NCBI GenBank assembly: GCA_948474755.1
Contig: CAOLHI010001841.1
Coordinates: 248,001 to 312,000, forward strand
Direction: 5' to 3'
DNA from: Ctenosaura bakeri
Taxonomy: Eukaryota > Chordata > Lepidosauria > Squamata > Iguanidae
Length of the DNA: 64,000 nucleotides
A program made the position numbers and the translations under genes. The notes beneath the pieces were generated by a model, which was not told the origin of the DNA, did not search any database, and saw nothing but the letters and a program-made list of their open reading frames with translations. Shown here piece by piece: positions 12,603 through 22,706 of this stretch; the stretch's first letter is position 1, and the number at the start of each line of letters is the position of its first letter.

Positions 12603-14573
12603 ATTTCTAGGAGATGAAATCAAACCATAGCTGGAGAACCACAGTTACCTCTCTCTTCTAAAGTGGAAAAGATAGCCTTGAAATTTCTATCTCAGTTATC
12701 TCTTTCTCTCTCTACCTTAAAATCTCATGTCTGAAATGAATCAATATAATTCTTTTGTTCACCCACTGCTCCTACTTGTTTCCCTTCCCACTTTTGCCTC
12801 CCCTCTATCAAATTTTAGACTGTAACCAATCAGGGGCAGAGATCATTATAGTATCTCCAATGCACTGATGGTGTCTTTTAAGGGAAAATAGGTTCTTTTT
12901 ATTTTCTTTCTTGCCGAGTTGGGCTGTGTGTGCGTGCACGTGTATGACAACCAGGCTTTGAACAGTCTAAACTTCTCCCATCACTGACCCTTCCAAATGA
13001 CAAATGCTAGACTCGTGGAATGCCTGGATACGATTACACTGTTCAAGCACAGCAACCAAGACAGAGGGTGACTCTATGGATTCCACAGTTCTGAGGAGGC
13101 CTATTACACTGCCATTGTCCAAATAAAAGGATCCAACTTGAAAAGGGACGTGCCCAAAAGAAATGATAGTAGGCATCTATTTCAGCCTACAAATCACATA
13201 GTGAATTAAAATGGAGGAAGGCAAGCAAGCTAAGGATTGTGTCTTGCACTTTTTTTTTCATGCTGCAAAAACAATCCAATAGCATGTACACAAATATCCA
13301 AGAGAAAAATTTATATGCTAAAAGATTTCTTGACTTGCTCCTCCCTTAAGCAGGCTTTGATTACTAAGGACATTTGCCTGAATGGTGTGCAGCTTCCCTC
13401 CACCACTTCCCCTCCTCCTTACAGAGTGACCTTTAAAACTACCGGCTAAGCTATTTGCACTGCTTAGCCCAGAAGCTTCTCAAGACGGCAGAGAAAGATG
13501 AACATTAAAGTTAATGGCTAAATCACGGCATGTCACTCTGGAGAGCAACCTCCCCCCTCTCCAATCTCACCCAAGTCATATAGAGAGAAAGCTTACACAC
13601 ATACACACACACATAATGGCAGCAACTTTCTGTACCCCGAAAGAACAAGAATAAAAAGGTTCCCAGTGTTGACTTATGTCTAAAAATGAGTGTTTGTTCA
13701 ACATCATGTTTTTCTGAAGCGTGACAAGCAATCAGGAAGAAGAGGTTTCCTGAGCATGCGCAAAGTAAAATTCCCTTGCTACTGAGCAACCACCCCTTTC
13801 TGCCCAGTCCTCTTATGTTTTCATCAGTGTGTGTCAGCCTGCATTAACTTCCAGTATTTTTACTGCATGCATTGGCCAAAAAGGCTCTCAATTATTCTTT
13901 TTTAAAGATCATTATCAAGTTTTACAATCTAACAAGAACAACACAAAAGGAAAAGAAGGATGGGACTGGCGGAGGGAAGGAAGCAAGCTCAGATACTAGT
14001 TCTCAGCTTTAAATGTATTATTCCATTTAATAATATTGCTGCTACTGCTACTATTGTTGTTATTGTTACCATGCTGTAGTGCCCAGTATCACTCAGGAGA
14101 ACTTTTAACCATTGTCAATGATCATTCAGTTTCCATTTCAGTTCCAACTACTTTGTAGGAAGAGGCCTGCTAATTTCTGAGTTCTGAAACAGGCCTCATA
14201 TTATACATCAAGTCTCAATTGCCCCTGAGAGGATGCCTCTTCCAATTAGCCACCAAATACACTACTCTGAATGAATGAAAAACTGATTTGGGTGCCCCAC
14301 AAAAGACCCCACAGTAAATTTTTGTGAATACCATTTGACCTCTGTGTTAGGTCAGACCATGTCCTATCTCAGTCCCAGCACAGCTGATAAAACAAACAAA
14401 ACAACCTGAATAACTCCTAGTAAAGTCCAACAGCATTCCAAGGCAAGGGAGTGTCCAAGGTCAGTCCAAATATTCATCAAGGCATCCAGCAGGGTAGAAA
14501 GTCAGATAAGCTCTGACAACTCCTAGAGGGGAAGGATGTTAGCTATATAGGTCTGAAGCCTAGTGCACCTGTG
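12603..14573. other. Unannotated intergenic sequence with a short CA-rich patch
   Basis: No gene is recognised. A short acacatacacacacacat microsatellite lies at 13594-13614. Confidence 0.5.
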
Positions 14574-14808
14574 GCCAATGGTGGAACTTGGAGTGTGTGG
14601 AGAGGGGGTAGGAGGGGAGTGGCTACAGTGCTAGGGTGGGGCTACGGTGCATGGAAGTGTGGCTACAGTGCATGGGGGTGTGGTTACAATGGATGGGATG
14701 GGGCTATGATGGACAGGGTGGGGCTACGGCACGTGGGACAGGACAAGCAAGGAGACGAGACACCCAAAAAAAATTCCTGCCAGGGGCAATCCAGCCTCAT
14801 CACCCCCC
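14574..14808. repeat. G-rich interspersed repeat with internal subrepeats (copy 1)
   Basis: The stretch is made of loosely repeated units of the form gtggctacagtgcatggg. It begins with a segment (ggtggaacttggagtgtg) that matches 43830 (ggcggagcttggagtgtg). The two loci also share a downstream gaggggnaggagggg segment and a gacacccaaaaa/gacatccccaaaa segment. Open frames through it are a by-product of the subrepeats. The family is not identified. Confidence 0.5.
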
Positions 14809-15096
14809 ATCCCTACATGACTGCCTGTGACTTGATTAATTGTTGCCAGTTATAAATTCTGAGAGATTGATGCTGGGTCTCTCTTTGCTATCTGCACTCT
14901 ACAAAGCTGGGTACAGGTAAGTGCTCTTCTATGTCTGAAGAGGCAGGACTCTCTGCTGTTTGTGGCACTGTAACCTCTTCTTGTAAGCAGGCCTGGCATG
15001 CCCCCTATTTCAGCCTCTGGCAGACCATCCCAAACATACCTTCCAAACTAGATGAAAGTAGCATAGAGTACCAGGAGAAAAACATGCTTTTCTTTT

Positions 15097-15373
15097 GAGA
15101 GCTAGCATGGTGTTATTGTTTGAACATTGGACGATGGCCCTGGAGACCTGGGTTCTATTCTCTGCTCAGCCAAGAAAACCCACTAGATGACCTTTGGTGT
15201 GCCACACATATTCAGCCCCTAGAAAGCCCTGGGAGAGGTCTTCTGTGATAGGTTTGCTTTATGGTCAACATAAGTTGAAAGCTACTCAAGGGCACAGAAC
15301 AACAGAAAGGAAGGAAGGAAGGAAGGAAGGAAGGAAGGAAGGAAGGAAGGAAGGAAGGAAGGAAGGAAGGAAA
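15097..15373 (+). repeat. tRNA-derived SINE with a GGAA microsatellite tail
   Basis: The SINE head (gagagctagcatggtgttat), the B-box area (gacctgggttctattctctg) and the body with tcagcccctagaaagccctg lead to the tail, aagggcacagaacaacagaa. The tail passes directly into about 17 tandem GGAA units at 15305-15373. Microsatellites commonly grow from SINE tails. Confidence 0.85.
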
Positions 15374-15904
15374 TCTTAATTTAACTTTAAAAAGAGAGAG
15401 AGAGATTTTTCTTCTATATTCCTCATCCTCATTCTTGGTTTTATTTTCATTTTTGCATTTTTGATAGGTCATGATCACAGTTTAGAAAAGTTGAGGTTTT
15501 GCACTTCAAATCCCTGAACCCACACCCAAACCTAACCAGTGGGCATGTTTGTTGGGGATTTCTGGCAGCTCTAGACTGAAAAACAAAGTTTTGCCAGCTC
15601 TAGTGATGTATTGCATTTTTGAAATGTCAGCCTGCTGTTGGATGGAGCAATGTTGCAGCTTTCACTTGTAATGGCCATCATCGGACCACAAGTAGACAGT
15701 CTGACTCAGTGTGTGGGTGCGGGGAGTAGAGTACAGTTTGCCAAAAGCCCCCACAAACCAAGAGCAAGGCCTCCTTGTCCCTTCCTCCTCTTTCCCAATT
15801 TGGGAAAATATCTCCTATTGTGAGTCATGTTCTTCTCTTCCAGCTTCACTCCATTATATCCAGAGATCAAGCGAGAAAACTCCTATCTGATAAGTTTAAA
15901 TAGA

Positions 15905-15989
15905 GGAAGACTAGGTGGAATCTAATCTCGGAAGCTAAGCAGGGCCAGGTCTGACAAATATTCAGATGAGAGACAGCCAAGAATATCCA
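15905..15989 (+). repeat. 5S rRNA-derived SINE, 5' part (split by a MITE)
   Basis: The sequence taatctcggaagctaagcag, followed by ggccaggtctg and later atattcagatgagagac, matches the internal promoter area of vertebrate 5S rRNA in order. The element resumes at 16203 after the MITE at 15990-16202. Confidence 0.8.
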
Positions 15990-16202
15990 CGGCCTTTCAC
16001 ACTACATGGTGATAGCACTCTGATTCCACTTGAACTTCCATAGGTTCCATCCTATGGAATCCCGGTAGTTGTAGCTTAGGGAGAGGCATATAGAATTCTT
16101 AGCCAGAGAGTTCTAGGATTACAAGCCCCAGGACTACATACCACGCAGCCATAGCTGTTCAAGTGGAGTTGTTGTGCAATAATTCTATAGTGTGAAAGGG
16201 AC
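15990..16202. mobile_element. Palindromic MITE inside the 5S-SINE, CCA duplication
   Basis: The left end (cggcctttcacactacatgg) and the right end (ctatagtgtgaaagggac) are imperfect inverted repeats. The inner arms also pair (gattccacttgaacttcc against ttcaagtggagt). CCA flanks it at 15987-15989 and 16203-16205. It lies within a 5S-derived SINE, so it is younger than that SINE copy. A second copy of the family in opposite orientation is at 16669-16828. Confidence 0.7.
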
Positions 16203-16330
16203 CCAAATATAGTAGGCTGTATTTCAGGGGGAAGCAATGACAAAACTCCTCTGAATATTCCTTGCCCAAGAAAATCCTATGAAATTCATGGGGTCACCAT
16301 AAATCAATAGGCAACCTGAAGACAGGCACA
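16203..16330 (+). repeat. 5S rRNA-derived SINE, 3' part
   Basis: It continues from 15989 with atagtaggctgtatttcagg, matching the 5S-SINE at 30748 (ctgtagactatatttcagag). It then runs through atggggtcaccataaatcaa and gcaacctgaagacaggcaca into a CA/GA-rich tail (16331-16367). The tail resembles the tails of the tRNA-derived SINEs and of the Bov-B piece at 63711. Confidence 0.75.
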
Positions 16331-16668
16331 CATACACATACACACACAGAGAGACAGAGAGAGAGAGTTTGTGTCCTATGACATAAGAGAGAGTGATACA
16401 ATACTGTTCATATTTCCTTAAATGTAATGTTGGAGGGTCTGCCACCTTCAGGTCACATGTCCGCCATACTACAATTTGCTTCAGAACATCATACCCACAT
16501 ACTGATGCTTACGCTGAAATTCTTTCTTGAGTATCCACCATTAAGCTAAAAAAGGTTGCCATCATGCACCAAAGGATCTCCTCAGTGCTGCTCCCAAATC
16601 TTTGGAAGTCCTTTTAAATTGCCCTGTGAGATCCAACAGACTTGTGCCTCTGGAAGTCCTATCCAATT

Positions 16669-16828
16669 GGCTGCGTGGTATGTAGTCCTGGAGCTTGTAA
16701 TCCTAGAACTCTTTGGCTAAGAATTCTATATGCCTCTCCCTAAGCTACAACTACCGGGATTCCATAGGATGGAACCTATGGAAGTTCAAGTGGAATCAGA
16801 GTGCTATCACCATGTAGTGTGAAAGGAT
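16669..16828. mobile_element. Palindromic MITE, truncated copy
   Basis: This is nearly the reverse complement of 15990-16160: gattccataggatggaacct, ttcaagtggaatcagagtgc and accatgtagtgtgaaagg all recur. The left end lacks the terminal inverted repeat, so the copy is truncated. Confidence 0.65.
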
Positions 16829-18588
16829 AGGACTCTGCAAGGTCTTTCAGACAGACCTTGCAGAGCTTCCTCTTCAAGGTTGCTCTTAACAAGAGTCCAT
16901 TTTGGTAGAACAGAGTTGTATTTTCTGGACATCTGTTCCAAAGCGATCTCCTGCCATTTGTACCTTTTCTCACTTCTTCTGTATGTCACATGGGAAGTGT
17001 ATAGCACTAACAAGTGGTTTAAAATACTTTTTTTAAAAAAAATAAGCAAGAAATCCAAAGAGCTGAAGCTGCAAGCAATCCAGCCAGAGTCTATCCTGAG
17101 ACTCCCCAAAAGCCTTATTTAGAAATAAAAGTTTCAGCTCTATTTGCCCTTCTTTTTCTGTTTGGCTTTGTTTTATTTAAAATACCTCCCCACGCAGTTT
17201 CTTTACTGCAAAGAAAGAAAATCGGTGCAGCCTCCAACATATCTATTATTCATGTCAGCAAACAAATTCTCTTCCCTCCCAGATCCCCAAATACCACGTT
17301 TCAATCTCCATCATGCTGCTGTAGACAACTGGAGAACTTCTTCACTCACCCCTAATAAGACTCTAATAAAACAGTTCTCTCAAAAAAAAAGGGCACAGGT
17401 TTTACTATCTCCAGAGAATGACCCTTATTCTGGGATTCAGCAATAACTCTCCTTCAACCCGAAACAACAGTGGCATTCCTACACAATGCCGAGAACCAGA
17501 AAGAGAGAGAGGGGGAGAGAGACAATGCGAATGAGAGAAATAGAAAGAGATCCTGAAGTAATTTGTCCTTGGCAATCTTTGACCTGCAATAGAAGGTACT
17601 TGAGGAGCCCCCAAAAAGAGCTCAGGAAGGACAAACAAATAAATTGGAGGACAGGAGGAATGAGCTCCTGTGGTTGTTTACCTCATTTCTACAGAATGTT
17701 CCAGAGCTTTAGAATTCTTCTCTCAGAACTCGGTAGGACAGAAAAGGATGACAGACAGCCGCTTGCCCGAGGCCACTTAACAAAACTTGAGCCTTAGATA
17801 TACAAGATTCTCACAACTTCCTGTGGCTATTTATTTATTTAAAATATTTCTTTGAGCCAGCCTTTTGACCACAGGACCCCTAGTGTCGAACAGCGTTGAA
17901 GAATAAACACAAGCTAGCCGCTAACAAAAGAAAACTATTTTCTTATTGAAAAACAAAACAAAACACTGCACAGACCAAATCTGCATATTTAACAAGTTCA
18001 CAGAAAGAGCAAAAATGCAGTTAATTAAATGCCACTTCAAGGGTAAAAAAAAATCCTCCATTCCAGAAATGCACAAATGACTATGCTGGCCATGCAGGAA
18101 AATACAATAAAATACAAAATCCACAAAAGAGTGATACTTTTCTTGGCCAACCAAAATACACAAAATACATCATGCAGGCTTTCAGTGCTTCACAGGCATA
18201 TCTATCAGACAAAGATGTTAAAAATCATACAGGAGAAGAAAAGTGACAGTGTTAGAGGCACAGGCCTACATTTTGTCTCAGACATTACTTCTGTTGTCAG
18301 TTAAAGACGCTCTTGAAGAATATGAGTACAGACAGAGGCCGCTTCCCTTCCTGGCCATGCGGACACCAGAGACAAAGGGCAATAAAATACAGGTAGCAAA
18401 ATTTCAATAAAAGACAGGAAATAAAATTTACAGAGCTTGGAAATGTTACTTTCTGAGCTACAATTCCCAGAATCCCCTGTCATCAGCAAGGCTGCTGAGA
18501 GTTGTACTCCAAAGATATTCAAGGAAGCTGTTCTGATCACTGATATGGATAGATTGAACAAATGCAAAAACGCTGAGCACATATTGCT
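16829..18588. other. Unannotated intergenic sequence
   Basis: No gene recognised. A purine-rich (gaga) patch lies at 17500-17550. At 18458-18515 there is a fragment (agctacaattcccagaatcc) of the hAT-like palindrome family seen at 10367. Confidence 0.45.
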
Positions 18589-18935
18589 ATTGTTATTGTG
18601 TGCCTTCAAGTCATTTATGACTTACAGAGACCATTAAGCAAAACTATCAAGGAATTTTCTGGGTCTGAGAGTGTGTAATCCACCCAAGGCCACCTAGTGG
18701 GTTTCCATGGCCAAGCAGAGCATCAGACCCTGGTCTCCAGAGTCGTAGCCCAACATCTAAACAGCTACACCATACTGGGGCCATTTCTGCACTAGCTTGT
18801 TATAGTGCTATTATTCCACTTTCAACATCCTATGGAAACTTGGGGTTTGCACTTTAGGGAGAGGTCTCCGTAGGACATTGAAAGTGGAATAATAGCATTA
18901 TAACAGGCTAGTGCAGAAATGGCCTGGCTCTCTGA
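18589..18935 (-). repeat. tRNA-derived SINE, antisense, interrupted by a MITE
   Basis: The reversed tail (gttattgtgtgccttcaagt), the body and the reversed head (aacagctacaccatactgg) run from 18589 to 18778. The last bases of the head (tggctct) appear only after the inserted MITE at 18779-18924. Confidence 0.8.
18779..18924. mobile_element. Palindromic MITE nested in a SINE, TGG duplication
   Basis: The termini are perfect inverted repeats: GGCCATTTCTGCACTAG at the left and CTAGTGCAGAAATGGCC at the right. TGG lies on both sides (18776-18778 and 18925-18927), and the interrupted SINE sequence resumes exactly. This is the clearest boundary definition of the family in the window. It is 146 bp and non-coding. 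Confidence 0.8.
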
Positions 18936-19744
18936 GCACATATTATAAGGTTTGAAAGCAAGTTATATGCAGGCACATAACATTCACAGCAATATCAGTA
19001 TCCAAATCACTCCATCCAGTTCTCCAAACTCTGCTGTCAATCAGCACTCTTGGCACATTGCGTGATATTTTCACACCCCAGTCCTATCCCCGAGAGGTAT
19101 GTGAAACATGATTCACATTCCAGATGCTTGGAACAGCCTAATAATGGTCCAGCCATACTCATTACAAATGATCAAACTGCACCAGGCTGAGCCTGGGAAT
19201 GCATAGTTCATAGCCATGTGTTGATAAAATCACATAGTGACATGATGTTGTTAATTTTAAATGACTTCCCATCATGAGAAGGAACCTTATTTTACTTCAG
19301 GCATAAACAGCAACTGCTGGAGCAAACTTGAAGGATGTGCTTTGGTCTGTACAGTTTTGGCCTGTGCTCTCTGCTATCATCTCTCTTCAGTCTAATGTTG
19401 ACATTCTACTTAGAGAAAAAAGAAAAAAAACTGAATCTTCCCCATTCTTCCAGGAAGGACATATTAGATCTAGATGTATCTCCTCTCTCTTTGCCTCCCC
19501 TCCTCCCCACCCCCTGAGTCTCCATGTTCTTATCATAAGCAGTAAATTTCAAGGTTGTCTAAGAATGGAAGATGACTGCCTACTGACTTCACAGAGGCCA
19601 AATGTTCTCCGTATGGAACATGCTTGTGGGAAGGAGAAGCACTCTTTACAAATAAGGCATGAACCTCAATTAAATAACAAGAGAATTCATTGCAGCATGG
19701 GAGTATGTGTGTGTGAGCATGTATCTTCATCTCTCCTTCATCTC
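18936..19744. other. Unannotated intergenic sequence
   Basis: No gene or repeat recognised. The 151-codon open frame at 19328-19783 runs into the 5S-SINE and has no recognisable domain. Confidence 0.45.
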
Positions 19745-19925
19745 TCCTATGGAGACCCCATGAATTTTGTAGGGTTTTATTAAGCAAGGAGTATTCCAAG
19801 GTGGTTTTGCCAGCTACTTCCTCTGAAATATAGCCTACAGCACATGGTATCCCTTGGTGGTCTCCTATCCAAATACTAACCAGAGCTGACCTTGCTTAGT
19901 CTCCAAGTTCAAACTGGATTTGGTT
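19745..19925 (-). repeat. 5S rRNA-derived SINE, antisense
   Basis: On the minus strand the 5S-like part reads gactaagcaaggtcagctct and then tatttggataggagaccacc, followed by gggataccatgtgctgtagg and the SINE body. The reversed tail begins near tctcctatggagaccccatg. The head beyond 19925 is lost or unreadable. Confidence 0.75.
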
Positions 19926-20439
19926 CCTTTAGGGTATTTGTCAAATAGCATAGGAATAGGGGTAGAGAATAAAGCCTCATCAGTGAGATGTGGAAAGATT
20001 TCCTGCCTCTAGCTTATCATCAAAGCTGGAGCTGGTCATCAAGGTGATGTATTCCAAGCTTGTCTAATGACTAACATTGCATGGGGGATGGATATACAGT
20101 AGATTTTGATTGGCAGATAAAGATCTGGCTAATACTGCCTAAAAAGCAGATTAAAGGGGTTATTAAAAAAGAAACCTAACATTTCCAAGCTCTTATCACT
20201 GAAATCAAAACTGGGATGTCACCACTGAGAAGGCCCTGCTAAAAAGTTGCAGCAGATCTTAAACTCCAAACCATTTAATGATTTATATATACCCGTAAGT
20301 GATATCACCCGATGGTTTTGATAGTTTACTGGCAGAGAGTAAAGGGATTTCAGAATAGCAAAATATTATACTACTACTAGACAGTGCTAAGATTAGGTGG
20401 AGTGTAATCAGTGAACAGACCAAACACAAAGAGCACTCA

Positions 20440-20925
20440 CCAATAGTTGCTCTTTGAGAAGGAAATGACGAGTGGCATGCCTCAGAGTTCAGTCCTGGGC
20501 TTGGTGTAATTAAACAACTTTATAAATGACTTAGATGATAGAATAGAAGGCATGCTTATCAAATTTGAAGATGACAACAAATTTGGGGGAGAGGTAGCCA
20601 ATATCACAGAGAACGGGATCAGAACTCAAAATGATCTGGACAGATTAGAGAGCTGAGTCAAAACTAACAAAATTAATTTCAACAGGGAAAAAATGTAAGG
20701 TCCTACATCAATGCAGGAAAAATGAAATGCTCCAATATAGGATGGATGACACCTGAGTTAAAAGGATCTAGGGGTTTCAGTAGACCACGAGCTAAACATG
20801 AGTCAACAGTATGATGTAGCAGCCAGAATGTCAATGCAATCCTAGGCTGCATTAACAAGAGTGTAGTGTCCAGATCAACTGAAGTAGTAGACACACTTTA
20901 TTCTGCTTTGGTTGGACTTTTCCTG
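20440..20925 (+). mobile_element. CR1 LINE fragment, reverse transcriptase part (left piece)
   Basis: Translation across several frames gives the CR1 order: SVLG near 20485, FINDLDD near 20520, a segment like LIKFEDDNKFGG near 20555, NDLDRLES near 20630 and LGVSVDHELNMSQQ near 20765. These are the C-terminal reverse transcriptase motifs of CR1. Stops and frameshifts show that it is a relic. The copy continues at 21700 after the hAT insertion. The left boundary is approximate. Confidence 0.75.
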
Positions 20926-20933
20926 GAATATTG

Positions 20934-21699
20934 CAGTGATGTAGACTTGAGTTGATAAACTCAGACTTAAGTTGAACTTAAGTCACTTCAGTGATTCGAA
21001 TCAGACTTGACTTGGCAATAAATAGTGCACTGACATGACTCTACTCGAGACTTGTATATTTTTAATGACTGACTTGCTGCCCTTGGTTCAGTAACATAAC
21101 ACATTCATCCAGAAACCTTATGACTTTGAATAATACCTCCATCTCTTTTTGCCTACTGGTCACCTGGCAATCTGTCTCAAGCCCAAAGTGTGGGTGCATT
21201 TCTCAGAGGGGAAGAACAAATGGGTTAGGCAATGGGCTTGAGGCAGTCTTGAGGTCTGCTCAGCAGTCTGTCCCTCCTGCCTGGTTGAGGAGTCTTCTAA
21301 AACTTTCCCTAAGAGCAGAAGACAAGACTCACCCCCAGAGTGCAGGGTGCATTTCTCAGAAGGGAATAGCAAATGTGTTAGGCAACAGGCCTTAGAAGGA
21401 AGAATCCCTCCTTCTAAAACTTTTGAAGCTTCAGTAATGGGGAGAATAATCATATTCCCCACTTTTGAAGCTGCAAATGGCAAAATCACAAATGTGGAGG
21501 CCCAACTCTGCTTAAATTGTTAAAACTGACTATATTTGGCTCTGTCCAATAATTCTGGAATTTTGGTTGGGATATAAAGTTGACTTCCAGACTTGAGACT
21601 TGACTTGAAAGCATCTCCAAGGACTTGAGACTTGACTTGAGACTTGATGGTAGAGACTTGAGACTTGACTTGAGACTTGGAGACTGAAATATATCACTG
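20934..21699. mobile_element. Non-autonomous hAT-like element inside CR1
   Basis: The element begins CAGTGAT and ends ATCACTG. It is flanked by GAATATTG (20926-20933) and GAATACTG (21700-21707), an 8-bp target duplication with one change, as expected for hAT. Both subterminal regions are packed with gacttga/gacttgag words, and the interior carries no transposase-like frame. The CR1 reading resumes across the duplication, which supports the boundaries. It is younger than the CR1 copy. Confidence 0.75.
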
Positions 21700-22187
21700 G
21701 AATACTGTGTCCAGTTCTGTGCACCACAGTTCAAAAAGGATAATGATAAGCTGGACCATGTCCAGAGAAGGGTAACTAAAATGATCAAGGGTCTAGAAAC
21801 CAAGTCTTTTGAAGAATGACTTAACAAGCTGGGTATGTTTAGCATGGAGAAGAGAAGACTAAGAGGTGACTTGATAGCCATCTTTAAATTTAAATCTTTA
21901 AATATCTGAAGGGATGTCAAGTAGAGGATGGAGCAAACTTGTTTTCTGCTGCTCCAGAGACTAGAACACAAGTCAATGGATTCAATTTACAAGAAAAGGA
22001 ATTCCACCTAAATGTTAGGAAGAACTTCTTGACTGTAAGAGATATTCAACAATGGAAATAGACTCTTCATCTTTTAAGTCTTTAAACAGAGATCGCATGG
22101 GCATCTTTCAGGAGTGTTTTAACTGCATATTCCTGCCTTGGAAGCGGAGTAGGCTCTTGTCGTCCCTTCCAGCTCTACGATTCTATG
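21700..22187 (+). mobile_element. CR1 LINE fragment, 3' end (right piece)
   Basis: Resumes with the CR1 C-terminal coding relic (hints of KRRLRGDLIAIFK near 21850 and of the SAAPETRT segment near 21945), then the 3' end at cagctctacgattctatg. The ATTCTATG-type terminus is characteristic of CR1. Several frameshifts are present. Confidence 0.75.
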
Positions 22188-22428
22188 AAAATGTTGCCTT
22201 TCAAGTGCCACAGATAACAATAACATCCTTGCTGGATATGTATTGATATTTGCACACTCAGCAAATATTCATTGTTGAAAACAACACCCTTTTCTCACCT
22301 TACCTTTTTGCACTGCTGGGTTGGGGTCCTAGCGCGAGAAAGATTGGAAGGAACGCTGTCGCTTCCCTGCTGCTTCAGCTCCACAGCTCCTTCTTCCTCA
22401 AGCAAGCGCCCCGCCTCTTCCATTCACA

Positions 22429-22456
22429 GTGCAGCCTGGGACCTCGCAGGCTGCAC
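22429..22456. repeat. Perfect 9-bp inverted repeat
   Basis: GTGCAGCCT and AGGCTGCAC are exact reverse complements separated by 10 bases. It sits in the CpG-richer patch just before the candidate exon at 22467. It could fold as a hairpin in RNA. No function is known. Confidence 0.5.
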
Positions 22457-22466
22457 TGAGGAGAGG

Positions 22467-22505
22467 ATGTACCACCGGCCCAGCTCCCAAGGCACCGTGC
22501 ACTTG
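22467..22505 (+). CDS. Candidate first coding exon with splice donor (unidentified)
   Basis: Within a CpG-richer patch (about 22320-22700) an ATG at 22467 opens a 13-codon frame, MYHRPSSQGTVHL, ending exactly at a strong splice-donor sequence, GTAAGT (22506-22511). CpG-rich context plus ATG plus consensus donor is the layout of a host first exon. I do not recognise the peptide. I see no matching acceptor-bounded exon downstream in this window, though an intron could run past the window edge. An untranslated exon or chance match is equally possible. Confidence 0.25.
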
Positions 22506-22706
22506 GTAAGTGCACGCAGGGTGCTGGAGCAATGCGTGACTGAGCTGCATTTTCAGCTTTAAGATGAAAATGAAAAGGTTCATGCGCAGTCCGCATCAGG
22601 CCCTTACGCGTCACCTAAATGTGAGTGCATCATGCAGACCACTCCTCATATTTACGCGACGCTCAAGCGGCCCTTTCGCTTCAAAAACACTGTGCGAAAA
22701 GGGCCC

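Noticed and set aside
15905..15960. Functional 5S rRNA gene
   Set aside because: Only a part of the 5S sequence is present, it is diverged and it is followed by a SINE body.
19328..19783. 151-codon open frame as a host gene
   Set aside because: No domain, no splice context, and it reads into an antisense 5S-SINE.
21595..21690. CRISPR-like or satellite array of gacttgag units
   Set aside because: Units are short and irregular without spacers; they are subterminal words of a hAT element.
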